Positions 8,008-16,363 of a DNA stretch of 46,953 nucleotides are shown here, one piece after another (position 1 is the stretch's first letter; each line of letters starts with the position of its first letter). Where the stretch lies: assembly GCF_035556675.1 (NCBI RefSeq), contig NZ_DATMFZ010000346.1, forward strand, positions 1 through 46,953. Direction: 5' to 3'. This DNA is from Geminicoccus sp035556675 (GTDB taxonomy: Bacteria > Pseudomonadota > Alphaproteobacteria > Geminicoccales > Geminicoccaceae). Position numbers and translations under genes: made by a program. Under the pieces are notes generated by a model that saw only the letters and a program-made list of their open reading frames with translations, had not been told where the DNA came from and made no database searches.

Positions 8008-8964
8008 TCAGCCCTTGAAGACCTGCTGTCGATGCCATTCGAGAAAGGCCGGATGCGGCCATTGCCGTGGATCGCACGGCAGGCGGATGCGCCGGTCCGG
8101 CCGGAACCAGCGCAGGGCCGCCTCGGGCACGCCACTCCTGGCGACCAGGATGGAGTGATCCGGCGCGATCGAGACGAGCCCGCGGTCGAACATCCAGTGC
8201 ACGGTTCCGCTCAGCGCAATCCCGTTGCGCACCGAGTCCGGACCTTGCGCGGCGACCGGCCGGATATGCGCCGCCTCTGCCTCGGTGCGGCCGCCGCCAT
8301 TGACGATCCGCAGATCGGTGAAGGCGCAGGTCTCCGCGTAGGCCGTCTGCACGCTCTTGGCGAACACCCGGTCGCGGAACAGGCGGTTGGTGAGCTGCTC
8401 CACCACCGGCCGCTGAAACAGAGCGGGCGGCTCCTCCAGCCCCCGATATCCTGGCTCTGCGGGCGCCCCCGCGATCAGCAGGTCGGCACCGAAGCCCGCC
8501 GCCACGATCGCCTCGTACTCCACCTCGGGCAGCGCCCGCACCGCCCGGCCGAACGCCCCCTTGCTGGTGGCCCCATCGGCCCGGACCAGGAACCGCTCGC
8601 GGTACTGCCCACCCTCGCGGAACGGCACCGGGTTCGGGAAGGGGATGTAGTCCTGGATTGCGGCATAGAAGTGATCCGGCCGTTGCGGATCCGGACGGAT
8701 ATCGACCACGCGTGCGGTCGCCACATAGGCCTGCCGGCCGCGATAGCCGTCATTCTCCGATCCGCCCCGCCGCGGTTCATAGTAGACGATGAAGTCGCCG
8801 ACCGCTTCCTCGACCTGCCGCCGGTAGGTCGCCGGAAAATGGTATCGTTCTTCGGGAAGATCGTCGTAGATCGAGCCGAGCTTGTGGGTGAATACCGCCT
8901 TCACCTGATCTGCTTCCTCCTGGATCAGCGGATAGGGCTGACCAGGCAGTGAAGCAAGCCGCAC
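8008..8964 (-). CDS. HNH endonuclease with conserved N-terminal domain
   Basis: 318 residues starting at GTG 8964, with GGGGA upstream, five bases after the stop of the upstream hydrolase gene on the same strand. The C-terminal part carries an HNH nuclease of the HNH_2 type: ETCAFTDLRI with Cys213, EAEAAHIRP with His233, then RNGIAL with Asn247 and TVHWMFDRG with His256. The N-terminal part (about residues 28-90, YHFPATY... VGDFIVYYEPRRGG) is the conserved module found in related predicted restriction endonucleases and may recognise DNA. No methyltransferase or other restriction gene lies nearby, so a stand-alone nuclease, perhaps directed at modified DNA, is possible but unproven. Substrate specificity cannot be read from the sequence. 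Confidence 0.82.
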   Translation of the reverse strand: MRLASLPGQPYPLIQEEADQVKAVFTHKLGSIYDDLPEERYHFPATYRRQVEEAVGDFIVYYEPRRGGSENDGYRGRQAYVATARVVDIRPDPQRPDHFYAAIQDYIPFPNPVPFREGGQYRERFLVRADGATSKGAFGRAVRALPEVEYEAIVAAGFGADLLIAGAPAEPGYRGLEEPPALFQRPVVEQLTNRLFRDRVFAKSVQTAYAETCAFTDLRIVNGGGRTEAEAAHIRPVAAQGPDSVRNGIALSGTVHWMFDRGLVSIAPDHSILVARSGVPEAALRWFRPDRRIRLPCDPRQWPHPAFLEWHRQQVFKG

Positions 8965-8969
8965 TTATC

Positions 8970-9995
8970 TCATTCCCCGATCCCTGCCGCCGTAGGCAGG
9001 ATCAGCTCGCCCAGCAGATCGTGCAGCGCATCGACATGGCCATCGCCCCGCGGCCGGGGGCTCGGGTCGGAGGTCATCACCACGGTCAGCGCCAGGTCCG
9101 GCACCACGAACAGCATCTGCCCGCCATAGCCCCAGGCGAACCGGACGGGATGGCCTTTGACCTCGCGGCTGAACCAGCCATAGCCGTAGCCGTCGCCGGT
9201 CCAGTTGGAGATCGTGCGCTCCTGCCAGGATTCGGCCACCCAGCCCACCGGCAGGACCCGTGTCTCGCCGACCATGCCGTCGTTGCGGTAGAGCTCGCCG
9301 AACGCCAGCAGGGCGCGCGGCGAGAGCGCCATGTTGTTGCCGCCCAGATAGATGCCCTGCGGGTCGCGGTCCCAGGCCGGGATGGTGATGTCGAGCGGCC
9401 GGCCCAGCCAGGCGCGCGCCAGGCTCAGCGTGCTCTCGCCACTGGCCATGGTGAGCGCTGCGGACAGGAGATGCGAGGTGCCGGTGGAATAGACCATCCA
9501 GCCGCCGGGCTCGGTCTCGAACGGCCGGGTCAGGATATGGCGGACCCAGTTCCGGCTGTTCACCCAGGCGCCGTAATTGGCCCCCGAGGTCGAGGCGAGC
9601 CCGGCCTGCATCGAGAGCAGGTGGCCGATCGTGATCTCCCCTACCCGCGGGTCGGCCTCGGCCGGGACCAGGTCGCTCAGCACGTCGGCCAGCTTCTGCC
9701 CGGTACCCTGGAGCACGCCCTTGCCGATCGCGATCCCGGCCAATGCTGTCAGCACCGCCTTGGACACCGACTTGACGTTGACCGGCCGGTCCAGCGCCGG
9801 TCCGCGCAGGCGCTCCGCCAGCACGACCTCCCCCGCCTTCGCCACGATCAGCGCATGCAGGCGCGGGATCGCTTCCGCCCGCTGGCGAATCGCATTGCCG
9901 GCCAGTCCCGGCGGCGGCAGTGCCCGGCCCGGGCGGGCGAAGCCCAGGGCCGGCGGCAGCAGCGCCAGGAGTGTCCGGCGGGGAGTCAGGAGCAT
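8970..9995 (-). CDS. Serine hydrolase of the beta-lactamase / class C fold
   Basis: 341 residues. AGAGGA lies five bases before the ATG at 9995. The N terminus (MLLTPRRTLLALLPPALGF) looks like an export signal with paired arginines. The nucleophile motif is SVSK (Ser76, Lys79), the second motif is YST in VYSTGTSH, and the third KTG-like position reads WGYGGQ. These are the features of penicillin-binding-protein-like esterases of the class C beta-lactamase clan; true AmpC enzymes have YxN and KTG. It is therefore more probably an esterase, peptidase or cell-wall hydrolase than a resistance enzyme. The HNH gene follows after five bases, so both are probably co-transcribed. Confidence 0.85.
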   Translation of the reverse strand: MLLTPRRTLLALLPPALGFARPGRALPPPGLAGNAIRQRAEAIPRLHALIVAKAGEVVLAERLRGPALDRPVNVKSVSKAVLTALAGIAIGKGVLQGTGQKLADVLSDLVPAEADPRVGEITIGHLLSMQAGLASTSGANYGAWVNSRNWVRHILTRPFETEPGGWMVYSTGTSHLLSAALTMASGESTLSLARAWLGRPLDITIPAWDRDPQGIYLGGNNMALSPRALLAFGELYRNDGMVGETRVLPVGWVAESWQERTISNWTGDGYGYGWFSREVKGHPVRFAWGYGGQMLFVVPDLALTVVMTSDPSPRPRGDGHVDALHDLLGELILPTAAGIGE

Positions 9996-10133
9996 CCGGG
10001 TCCTCTTGAAGAGCAGGCTACCGGAACAATCTTGACGGCCCCACCGGCGTGATCAACCGCGAGCCCGTCAGCCCACTAGGCGCAGCCCCGCCGGCCTCGC
10101 TATCACCATGCCGGCCAAGCAGAAGGAGCCTGG

Positions 10134-11168
10134 ATGGACACGGTCACGCAGATGCTGTTCGGCGCCACGGTGGCGCAGGCCGGCTTCCGCCGCCGGCTCG
10201 GCCGCAAGGCCATGGTGGCCGGCGCCCTGCTCGGCATGGTCCCGGACCTGGACGTGGTGGTGGGCTGGGTCGCCGGCCCATTCGCCAACTGGCAGTATCA
10301 TCGCAGCCTGACCCACTCGCTCCTGTTCGGCCCGCTGGTCGGTCCCCTGTTCGGCTGGCTGTTCTGGCGCCTGCACCGGGCGATGGTCCAGGAGCGGCCG
10401 GACGTGGCGAACCGCGACACGCTGCGCGCCTGGATCTGGCTGTCGATCCTGGCCCTGATCACCCATCCGCTCATCGACCTGTTCACCAGCTACGGCACCC
10501 AGCTGCTCTGGCCGTTCAGCACGTACCGGTTCGCGATCAACGCGATGCCGATCATCGACCCGCTCTATTCGCTGGTCCTGGTGGTGGCCCTCCTGTTCGG
10601 CTCCCTGCGCGCCCGGCCGGCCCTGGCCCAGGACGTGGCCGGGGCAGCGCTGCTGTTCATCGGCGTCTATTCCTGCATGGGCTGGGCGATCAACGACCGG
10701 GTCCAGCAGATCGCCGCGGAGCAGTTCGACGGCCCCGCCGAGATCGACGCCTACCCGCTCCTGTTCCAGCCCTACTACCGCCGGGTGGTGGCGCTCACCC
10801 CCGAAGCCGCCCATGTCGGCTACTACTCGGTGCTCAACCCCAAGCCGATCACGTGGCAGACCTTCCCGCAAGAACGTTCCACCGCCACTAACGCCGTGGC
10901 CGCCACCGAGCAGGCCGTCCTGTTCCGCTGGTTCGCCATGGACAAGCTGCTCTGGCGGGAGGAGTCGGACGGCAACGGCGGCAGGCTCGTGGAGGCCACC
11001 GACCTGCGCTACGGCCTGCAGGGCAATGCGGACATCGGCTTCTGGGGCATCCGTGCCAGGGTCGGCCCGGGCCAGGAGGTGCAGGGTCCGGTCGAGGTGT
11101 TCGCCATTCCCCGCGATTCCTCGCGCGCGGCCTTCCGCCGGTTCTGGGCCGAGCTGACCGGCTGGTGA
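10134..11168 (+). CDS. YdjM/DUF457-type inner-membrane putative metal-dependent hydrolase
   Basis: 344 residues with AAGGAG six bases before the ATG. The N terminus (MDTVTQMLFGATVAQAG), MVPDLDVVVG and HRSLTHSLLF form the conserved histidine/aspartate pattern of the YdjM/DUF457 family, whose members are integral membrane proteins annotated as putative metal-dependent hydrolases. Hydrophobic segments cover about residues 1-170, followed by a soluble C-terminal domain of about 150 residues with no clear relative. It is transcribed divergently from the serine hydrolase gene, with 138 bases between the starts. The substrate is unknown. Confidence 0.83.
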   Translation: MDTVTQMLFGATVAQAGFRRRLGRKAMVAGALLGMVPDLDVVVGWVAGPFANWQYHRSLTHSLLFGPLVGPLFGWLFWRLHRAMVQERPDVANRDTLRAWIWLSILALITHPLIDLFTSYGTQLLWPFSTYRFAINAMPIIDPLYSLVLVVALLFGSLRARPALAQDVAGAALLFIGVYSCMGWAINDRVQQIAAEQFDGPAEIDAYPLLFQPYYRRVVALTPEAAHVGYYSVLNPKPITWQTFPQERSTATNAVAATEQAVLFRWFAMDKLLWREESDGNGGRLVEATDLRYGLQGNADIGFWGIRARVGPGQEVQGPVEVFAIPRDSSRAAFRRFWAELTGW

Positions 11169-11195
11169 CCCGCCCCGACCTGGCACCATGAACGC

Positions 11196-12194
11196 CTAGG
11201 CAGCGGCGTCGTACTGGACCTTCATCGTGCCGGTCTTCAGCGGATGGGCGAGCTGCCGGGCGATCTCGGCCAGCGGGAGGCGATGCGAGACCAGCGCCTC
11301 CGCTTTACTCCCCAGCCCCTGCAGCACCTCCAGTGCGTCCGGCAGGTTGAAGCAGAGCGAGTGGCTGCCGATCAGGGTCAGCTCGCGGCGGAAGATCTCG
11401 TAGGGACTGAACGCAGCGCGGGCCGCCGGCGGGCAGACGCCGAAGATCAGGATGGTCGCGCCATCGCGGGCGAATGCCGGCATCCGGGCACAGACCTCGG
11501 CCACACCGGTGCAGTCCACCACCAGGTCGAAGCCGTCGCCGAGCGCAGCCGGCTGGACGCTGGCCCCGTCCGCCGTGGCCGCCGCACCCAGAGCCTCGGC
11601 CTGGCGCAGCCGGGTCGGCTCCAGGTCGACCATCGTGACGTCGGTAACACCCCGCGCCTGCAGGCCCAGCATCATCATCAGCCCGATCGGCCCGGCCCCA
11701 AACATCAGGGCACGCATGCCGGGCTCGACCTTGGCCCGGTCGACGCCGTGCATCACGCAGGCGAACGGCTCGGCCAGCGCCGCGACATGGAAGGGCAGGT
11801 CACCGATCGGGTGGACGTTCTTCGCCGCGACCGCCATCAGTGGGGCGAAGCCGCCATCGCGCGTGGCGCCATAGCCCTGCAGGTCAGCGCACAGGCTGGG
11901 CCTCCCGGCCCGGCAGGCCCGGCAGGTGCCGCACGGCAGGAGCGGATCGACCGCGACCCGGGTACCCGCCAGGCTGCCCGGCACCCCCTCGCCCACCGCC
12001 ACCACCGTGCCCGCGATCTCGTGGCCGGGGATCACCGGGAAGGCGCACATGTAGCGGCCATGCAGGATGTCGATGTCGGTGTGGCACACGCCGGTATTGG
12101 CCACCTGCACGATCACGCAGCCCGGCCCGGGCTCCGGATCGGGGACCTCGGTGACCTGCGCATCACCGATCTGCCTGAACAGCAGCGCTTCCAT
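11196..12194 (-). CDS. Zinc-dependent alcohol dehydrogenase (MDR family, polyol-type)
   Basis: 332 residues with GGGAGG upstream of the ATG. Catalytic zinc ligands are visible at Cys37 (GVCHTD) and His58-Glu59 (IPGHEIAGTV). A structural zinc site is formed by Cys88, Cys91, Cys94 and Cys102. The nucleotide fold carries FGAGPIGLMMM, followed by MVDLEPTR with an acidic residue after beta-2, suggesting NAD+. The sequence resembles sorbitol, arabitol and threonine-type dehydrogenases, so a secondary alcohol or polyol is the likely substrate. It lies 69 bases downstream of the GntR regulator on the same strand and probably belongs to the same catabolic regulon. The substrate is not determinable. 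Confidence 0.88.
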   Translation of the reverse strand: MEALLFRQIGDAQVTEVPDPEPGPGCVIVQVANTGVCHTDIDILHGRYMCAFPVIPGHEIAGTVVAVGEGVPGSLAGTRVAVDPLLPCGTCRACRAGRPSLCADLQGYGATRDGGFAPLMAVAAKNVHPIGDLPFHVAALAEPFACVMHGVDRAKVEPGMRALMFGAGPIGLMMMLGLQARGVTDVTMVDLEPTRLRQAEALGAAATADGASVQPAALGDGFDLVVDCTGVAEVCARMPAFARDGATILIFGVCPPAARAAFSPYEIFRRELTLIGSHSLCFNLPDALEVLQGLGSKAEALVSHRLPLAEIARQLAHPLKTGTMKVQYDAAA

Positions 12195-12263
12195 GCCTGC
12201 CGCCTCCCTTGTCGTTTGCTGAATCGTTTCACCAACGCCCTTGGAAGCAAGCCGCGGCCTCCG

Positions 12264-12977
12264 TCAAGGCGGCGTCGCTTCGTCCACATAGCGCAGCAGT
12301 CCGCTGCCGCCCTCGATGATGTCCTGGCGCATCGCCGCCCGCGCCGCCTCGGGATCGCGCCGGTGCAGCGCCTCGATGATCCGCACATGCGGATGGGGGT
12401 CCCACTCCATCACCCCGTCGTCATAGAGATGCGAGAGGATCGGCCCGCAGCGCAGCCAGAGCGTGGTCACGAACTGGAAGAGGATCGGCAGCCGGCCCAT
12501 GGCGCACAGTTCCAGGTGGAACCGCTCGTTCAACTCCACCGCGCGCTGGAAGCGCTCCTCGGCCAGGGCCGCGGGGATGCCGGCGTGGATCTCCTCCAGC
12601 CGGGCGATCTCCGCCGGATCGGCGATCTCCGCGGCGCGCGCAGCCGACTTCCCCTCCAGCTCGGCACGCAGGTCGCGCACTTCCTGGAGCCGCGCGCGGT
12701 CCAGCCGCGGCACCACGGCGGTGCCGCGCTCGTCCAGTTCCAGGGCCTGCTCCGAGACCAGCCGAAGCAGCGCCTCGCGGACCGGGGTGGCGCTCAGCCC
12801 CAGTTCCGCCGAGAGCGGCCGGAGCTGCAGCTTCTGGCCCGGCCGCAGGCGGCTGCGCATCAGCGCGCTGCGGATCTCCTGGTAGGCGCGATCGCTCAGG
12901 CTTTCCTTGGTGATGCGGGAGAAGCCGGTGCCGCTGGGCTCCCCCGGTTCATCCGCGGCCTGCGGCCGGCTTGACAT
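12264..12977 (-). CDS. GntR-family transcriptional regulator, FCD subfamily
   Basis: 237 residues from the ATG at 12977. A start 15 bases upstream (12992) is also open, but GGGAGGCGG sits between the two ATGs with ideal spacing to the inner one, so the inner start is preferred. The N-terminal winged helix (RAYQEIRSALMRSRLRPGQ, then LSATPVREALLRL) is typical of GntR proteins. The C-terminal all-helical FCD domain keeps likely metal-binding histidines in NERFHLELC and HPHVRIIEAL. FCD regulators usually repress operons for organic acid or sugar-acid use and are released by the substrate. The divergent dehydrogenase/transport operon and the adjacent dehydrogenase on this strand are the obvious targets. 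Confidence 0.9.
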   Translation of the reverse strand: MSSRPQAADEPGEPSGTGFSRITKESLSDRAYQEIRSALMRSRLRPGQKLQLRPLSAELGLSATPVREALLRLVSEQALELDERGTAVVPRLDRARLQEVRDLRAELEGKSAARAAEIADPAEIARLEEIHAGIPAALAEERFQRAVELNERFHLELCAMGRLPILFQFVTTLWLRCGPILSHLYDDGVMEWDPHPHVRIIEALHRRDPEAARAAMRQDIIEGGSGLLRYVDEATPP

Positions 12978-12999
12978 CCAACCGCCTCCCATGCAGTCA

Positions 13000-13013
13000 T
13001 TTGTTATAACAAA
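13000..13013. promoter_or_regulatory. 14-bp perfect palindrome, probable GntR operator
   Basis: TTTGTTATAACAAA is its own reverse complement. It lies 23 bases upstream of the regulator start and 27 bases before the leader ORF of the divergent operon. The TTGT...ACAA half-sites resemble operators of FCD-type GntR proteins. Its function is inferred from location and symmetry. Confidence 0.6.
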
Positions 13014-13031
13014 CTACAGATAACACCTTAA
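13003..13031 (-). promoter_or_regulatory. Candidate promoter of the gntR gene overlapping the operator
   Basis: On the minus strand TTAAGG (13031-13026) and TATAAC (13008-13003) are separated by 17 bases. The -10 lies inside the palindrome, which would give autorepression. Transcription would start near 12996, leaving a leader of about 19 bases before the 12977 ATG. The -35 match is poor. Confidence 0.35.
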
Positions 13032-13039
13032 GGGAGGTA

Positions 13040-13144
13040 ATGAGCCGTGACAAGAACAGCCACCAGTCCCGTCTGACTGCCGTGCACCATGTTCGGCCGC
13101 CCATGGCGCGGCCCGCCCGATCGATGATCTTCCAGGATCGATGA
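13040..13144 (+). CDS. Possible 34-residue leader ORF coupled to the downstream dehydrogenase
   Basis: An ATG at 13040 follows AGGGAGGT, the strongest ribosome site in this intergenic region. The frame runs 34 codons (MSRDKNSHQSRLTAVHHV...) and its TGA overlaps the ATG of the zinc dehydrogenase in an ATGA arrangement, the usual geometry of translational coupling. The dehydrogenase itself has only a weak AGGA upstream. The peptide is basic, contains two adjacent histidines and resembles no known family. It could be a coupling leader, a small protein or chance. Its position beside the operator suggests expression with the catabolic operon. Confidence 0.4.
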   Translation: MSRDKNSHQSRLTAVHHVRPPMARPARSMIFQDR

Positions 13145-14175
13145 TGCTTGCACTGAAGAAGACCGAAGCCGCCTTCGGGCTGCACCTCCAGGACGTGGCG
13201 CCACCGGCCGAGCCCGGTCCGGGCGAGGTGACCGTCGAGGTCAGGGCGGTGGGCATCTGCGGTTCGGACATCCACGCCTATGAGTGGACGGCCGGCTACG
13301 AATTCATGGTCCCGCACCTGCCGCTCACGCTGGGCCACGAGTTCGCCGGGCGGGTCGCCAGGCTGGGGCCGGACGTCACGAACCTGGCAGAAGGCGACCT
13401 GGTCACCGTGTGGCCGACTGTCGGCTGTGGCACCTGCCGGGCCTGCCGGTCCGGCCGCCGCCAGGACTGCCAGGAGCGCCGGATCATCGGCCTGCACCAG
13501 GACGGCGGCTACGCCCGCGAGGTGACCGTGCCCGCCGCCAGCTGCATCCGCCTGCCCGACGGCCTGGACCTGCACCTGGCCGCAATGGCCGAGCCGCTCT
13601 GCGTCGGCCAGAACGCGGTCGACGTCGCCGCGATCGAGCCCGGTGACGCCGTGCTGGTGCTGGGTCCGGGACCGATCGGCCTGGGCATCGCCTGGCTGGC
13701 CCGGCAGCAGGGTGCCGATCCGGTGATCCTGGCCGGCTATGACGACCCGCTGCGGCTGGACTGCGGCCGCCGGATGGGCCTGCAGCACCTGGTCGACCTG
13801 AAGCAGGAGAAGCTGGCGGATGCGGTCATGCGCATCGCCGGCCGTCCGGTCGACCGAGTGATCGAGGCGACCGGGGCGATCCGCTCGATCCATGACGGTC
13901 TGGCCGTGCTGCGTTCCAGCGGCATCCTGGTGGTGGCCGGCATCCACTCCGAGCCGCTGCAGATCGACCTGACCCGGCTGGTCCGGGACAAGAAGCAGCT
14001 CCGCACCGCGCACGACACGCATGCCGCGGCCTGGCCGCGCGTGCTGGACCATCTGGCCCGCCATGGCGACCAGCTCGGCCAGATGATCTCGCATCGCCTG
14101 CCGCTCTCCGCGGCACTGGAAGGCTTCGAGCTCGCCCGGCGCAAGGAAGCGATCAAGGTGATCCTCGAGCCGTAG
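13141..14175 (+). CDS. Zinc-binding dehydrogenase (MDR family, threonine/iditol dehydrogenase-like)
   Basis: 344 residues. Catalytic zinc ligands are Cys40 (GICGSDIH) and His66-Glu67 (LGHEFAG); the structural zinc site is Cys96, Cys99, Cys102 and Cys110. The Rossmann motif is LGPGPIGLGIAW. The closest families are L-threonine and L-iditol/sorbitol dehydrogenases, which oxidise secondary alcohols to ketones with NAD(P)+. It is the first large gene of the operon that continues with the ABC importer, SDR and ThDP enzyme. Its start overlaps the stop of the short leader ORF (ATGA); a second ATG follows immediately. It is only distantly similar to the other zinc dehydrogenase at 11.2 kb, so the two probably act on different substrates or steps. 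Confidence 0.88.
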   Translation: MMLALKKTEAAFGLHLQDVAPPAEPGPGEVTVEVRAVGICGSDIHAYEWTAGYEFMVPHLPLTLGHEFAGRVARLGPDVTNLAEGDLVTVWPTVGCGTCRACRSGRRQDCQERRIIGLHQDGGYAREVTVPAASCIRLPDGLDLHLAAMAEPLCVGQNAVDVAAIEPGDAVLVLGPGPIGLGIAWLARQQGADPVILAGYDDPLRLDCGRRMGLQHLVDLKQEKLADAVMRIAGRPVDRVIEATGAIRSIHDGLAVLRSSGILVVAGIHSEPLQIDLTRLVRDKKQLRTAHDTHAAAWPRVLDHLARHGDQLGQMISHRLPLSAALEGFELARRKEAIKVILEP

Positions 14176-14231
14176 GCCGTCCAACCGCAAGTACTGCCGT
14201 CGCATCGACCAACGATCTGGGAAGCGAGGAA

Positions 14232-15449
14232 ATGGCGCTACGAATCCGGCCCGCACTGGGCATCGTCGCCGGCTTGGCACTGGGGCTGCTGGCCGGCACT
14301 GCGCAGGCTGACGTCAAGCTCGGCGCCCTGTTCCCGTTCAGCGGCGAGCTGGCCCTGCTGGGCGACGAGAGTTGGCGCGGCGTCGAGCTGGCCGCCGAGG
14401 AGTTCAACGCCAAGGGCGGCATCAACGGCGAGAAGGTCCAGTTCCTGCGCGGCGATGCGGTCGACAACAACCAGGCGATCGCGGAAGCCCGCCGGCTGAT
14501 CTCGGTGGAGGAGGTCAAGGCGATCTTCGGCACCTATTCCTCGTCGCGCTCGCAGGTGGCGAGCCAGGTCGCCGAGCTCGCCGGCATCCCCTATTTCGAG
14601 CTGGGTGCGGTCTCCGACGACATCACCGGCCGCGGCTTCCAGTATCTGTTCCGCACCAACCCGACGGCCAAGGCCATGGCCGTGCGGACCGTGGAGCTCA
14701 TCACTGATGTGATCGCCCCGCGCCTGGAGGTGGAGCCGTCCGCGCTGAAGATCGCGATCATCCACGAGGACAGCCTCTACGGCACCACGGTCGCGGGCTT
14801 CCAGAACGAGTTCGGCGCGAAGGCGAACCTGAACATCGTCGAGACCCTGGCCTATCCCGCCAGCACGGTCGACCTGTCCTCCACCATCCTGCGCCTGCAG
14901 CAGAACGAGATCGATGTCGTCCTGCAGACCTCCTACCAGAACGACAGCGTGCTGTTCTTCCGCCAGGCCCACGAGGCGGGCTTCAAGCCCAAGGCGGTGA
15001 TCGGCGGTGGTGGCGGCTATTCCCTGGTCGACACGGCACAGGCGGTGGGCACCGAGATCATCGACGGCGCCTTCAACGCCGACGTCACCCAGTATGCGGT
15101 GAACCCGGCCGCGGCGCCCGGCATCGAGGACTTCGTCGCCGCCTATCAGGAGAAGTACGGCAGCGCGCCGCGCTCCGGCCACAGCCTGCTGCACTACACC
15201 GGCGCCAAGGTGCTCCTGGAAGCGCTCGCCAAGGCCGAATCGCTGGAGCCCGATGCGATTGTCGCGGCGGTGAAGGCCATCGACATTCCGGCAGGCGGCA
15301 CGCCGGAAGGCTGGGGCGTGAAGTTCGGCGAGGACGGCCAGAACGAGCGGGCCACCATGATGGGCATGCAGTGGCAGGACGGCAAGCTCGTGACCGTGTG
15401 GCCGCCCGAGGCCGCCGTGGCTGAGGTCCGGCTGACCAAGTCCGAGTGA
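14232..15449 (+). CDS. HAAT-family ABC substrate-binding protein (LivJ-like), copy 1
   Basis: 405 residues with a clear signal peptide (MALRIRPALGIVAGLALGLL, cleavage predicted after AQA at about residue 26). The mature start DVKLGALFPFSGELALLGDE is the typical opening of type I periplasmic binding proteins for branched-chain amino acids, amides and related acids. Conserved FNAKGGINGEKVQF, DNNQAIAEARRL and GTYSSSRS segments follow. GCGAGGA precedes the ATG. The protein delivers its ligand to the LivH / LivM-LivG / LivF importer encoded directly downstream. A close paralogue lies at 21.4 kb in the same operon. HAAT binding proteins also take aromatic acids, urea, choline-like compounds and keto acids, so the ligand is open. 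Confidence 0.92.
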   Translation: MALRIRPALGIVAGLALGLLAGTAQADVKLGALFPFSGELALLGDESWRGVELAAEEFNAKGGINGEKVQFLRGDAVDNNQAIAEARRLISVEEVKAIFGTYSSSRSQVASQVAELAGIPYFELGAVSDDITGRGFQYLFRTNPTAKAMAVRTVELITDVIAPRLEVEPSALKIAIIHEDSLYGTTVAGFQNEFGAKANLNIVETLAYPASTVDLSSTILRLQQNEIDVVLQTSYQNDSVLFFRQAHEAGFKPKAVIGGGGGYSLVDTAQAVGTEIIDGAFNADVTQYAVNPAAAPGIEDFVAAYQEKYGSAPRSGHSLLHYTGAKVLLEALAKAESLEPDAIVAAVKAIDIPAGGTPEGWGVKFGEDGQNERATMMGMQWQDGKLVTVWPPEAAVAEVRLTKSE

Positions 15450-15477
15450 AGCCCGGCGCAGGAACAAGGCAACCGGC

Positions 15478-16353
15478 ATGACCGTCTTCTGGCAGCTCGT
15501 CCTCAACGGCCTGATGCTGGGTGGCCTGTTCGCCATCATCAGCGTCGGCCTCACCCTGATCTTCGGCATCATCCGCCTGGTCAACTTCGCCCATGGCGAG
15601 CTCTTGATGGTCGGGATGTACGCGACCTTCCTGCTCACCACCCAGCTGGGCGTGCATCCCTATGCCCTGGCCCCGCCCGTGGTCCTGCTCCTGTTCGTGG
15701 TGGGCGTGCTGATCCAGCGCTTCATCCTGCAGCCGCTCCTGGAGGCGCGCGACCACCATGTGCAGATCTTCGCCACGGTCGGTCTATCCACGGCGCTGAT
15801 CAACCTGGCGCTGCTCCTGTTCGGCGCCGACATCCACTCCACCCCCGGCTACGGCGCGCGCACGCCCCTGGCCTTCGGCCCGTTCCGCATCCTGACCGGC
15901 CATGTCGTGATGTTCGTGGCCGGCATCCTGGTGGTGGGCGGCCTGCACGTCTTCCTGCAGCGCACTTATCTGGGCCGCGCGATCCGGGCCACGGCGCAGC
16001 ACCGCCACGCCGCCCAGCTCATGGGCATCGATATCAACAAGATCTACATCATCACCTTCGGCATCGGCGCTGCCTGCGTGGGCCTGGCCGCGACGCTGGT
16101 GGCGCCGATGTACCCGGTCTCGCCCACGGTCGGGACCTATTTCGTGCTGACCGCCTTCGTGGTGGTCGTGCTGGGCGGCATGGGCAGCCTGCACGGCGCC
16201 TTCATCGGCGCGCTGATCATCGGCCTCGTGGACAGTCTCAGCGGCTACTACATCGCCCCCGACCTGAAGGAAGTGGTGATCTTCGCGATCTTCCTGCTGA
16301 TCCTCCTGGTCCGTCCGACCGGCCTGTTCGGTCTCGGCCGCGGCTCGGAATAG
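15478..16353 (+). CDS. ABC transporter permease, LivH family
   Basis: 291 residues of predominantly hydrophobic sequence with about eight membrane segments. The opening NGLMLGGLFAIISVGLTLIF and the following RLVNFAHGEL are the family signature of LivH-type permeases. A late cytoplasmic stretch, VVVLGGMGSLHGAFIGALII, matches the conserved region that contacts the ATPases. It lies 28 bases after the binding protein gene and 10 bases before the LivM-LivG fusion, and should form the inner-membrane channel together with the fused LivM. Confidence 0.93.
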   Translation: MTVFWQLVLNGLMLGGLFAIISVGLTLIFGIIRLVNFAHGELLMVGMYATFLLTTQLGVHPYALAPPVVLLLFVVGVLIQRFILQPLLEARDHHVQIFATVGLSTALINLALLLFGADIHSTPGYGARTPLAFGPFRILTGHVVMFVAGILVVGGLHVFLQRTYLGRAIRATAQHRHAAQLMGIDINKIYIITFGIGAACVGLAATLVAPMYPVSPTVGTYFVLTAFVVVVLGGMGSLHGAFIGALIIGLVDSLSGYYIAPDLKEVVIFAIFLLILLVRPTGLFGLGRGSE

Positions 16354-16363
16354 GAGTGCCACC

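Noticed and set aside
8970..9995. AmpC-type beta-lactamase resistance gene
   Set aside because: SxxK is present, but YxN reads YST and KTG reads GGQ, which fits the esterase/peptidase branch better.
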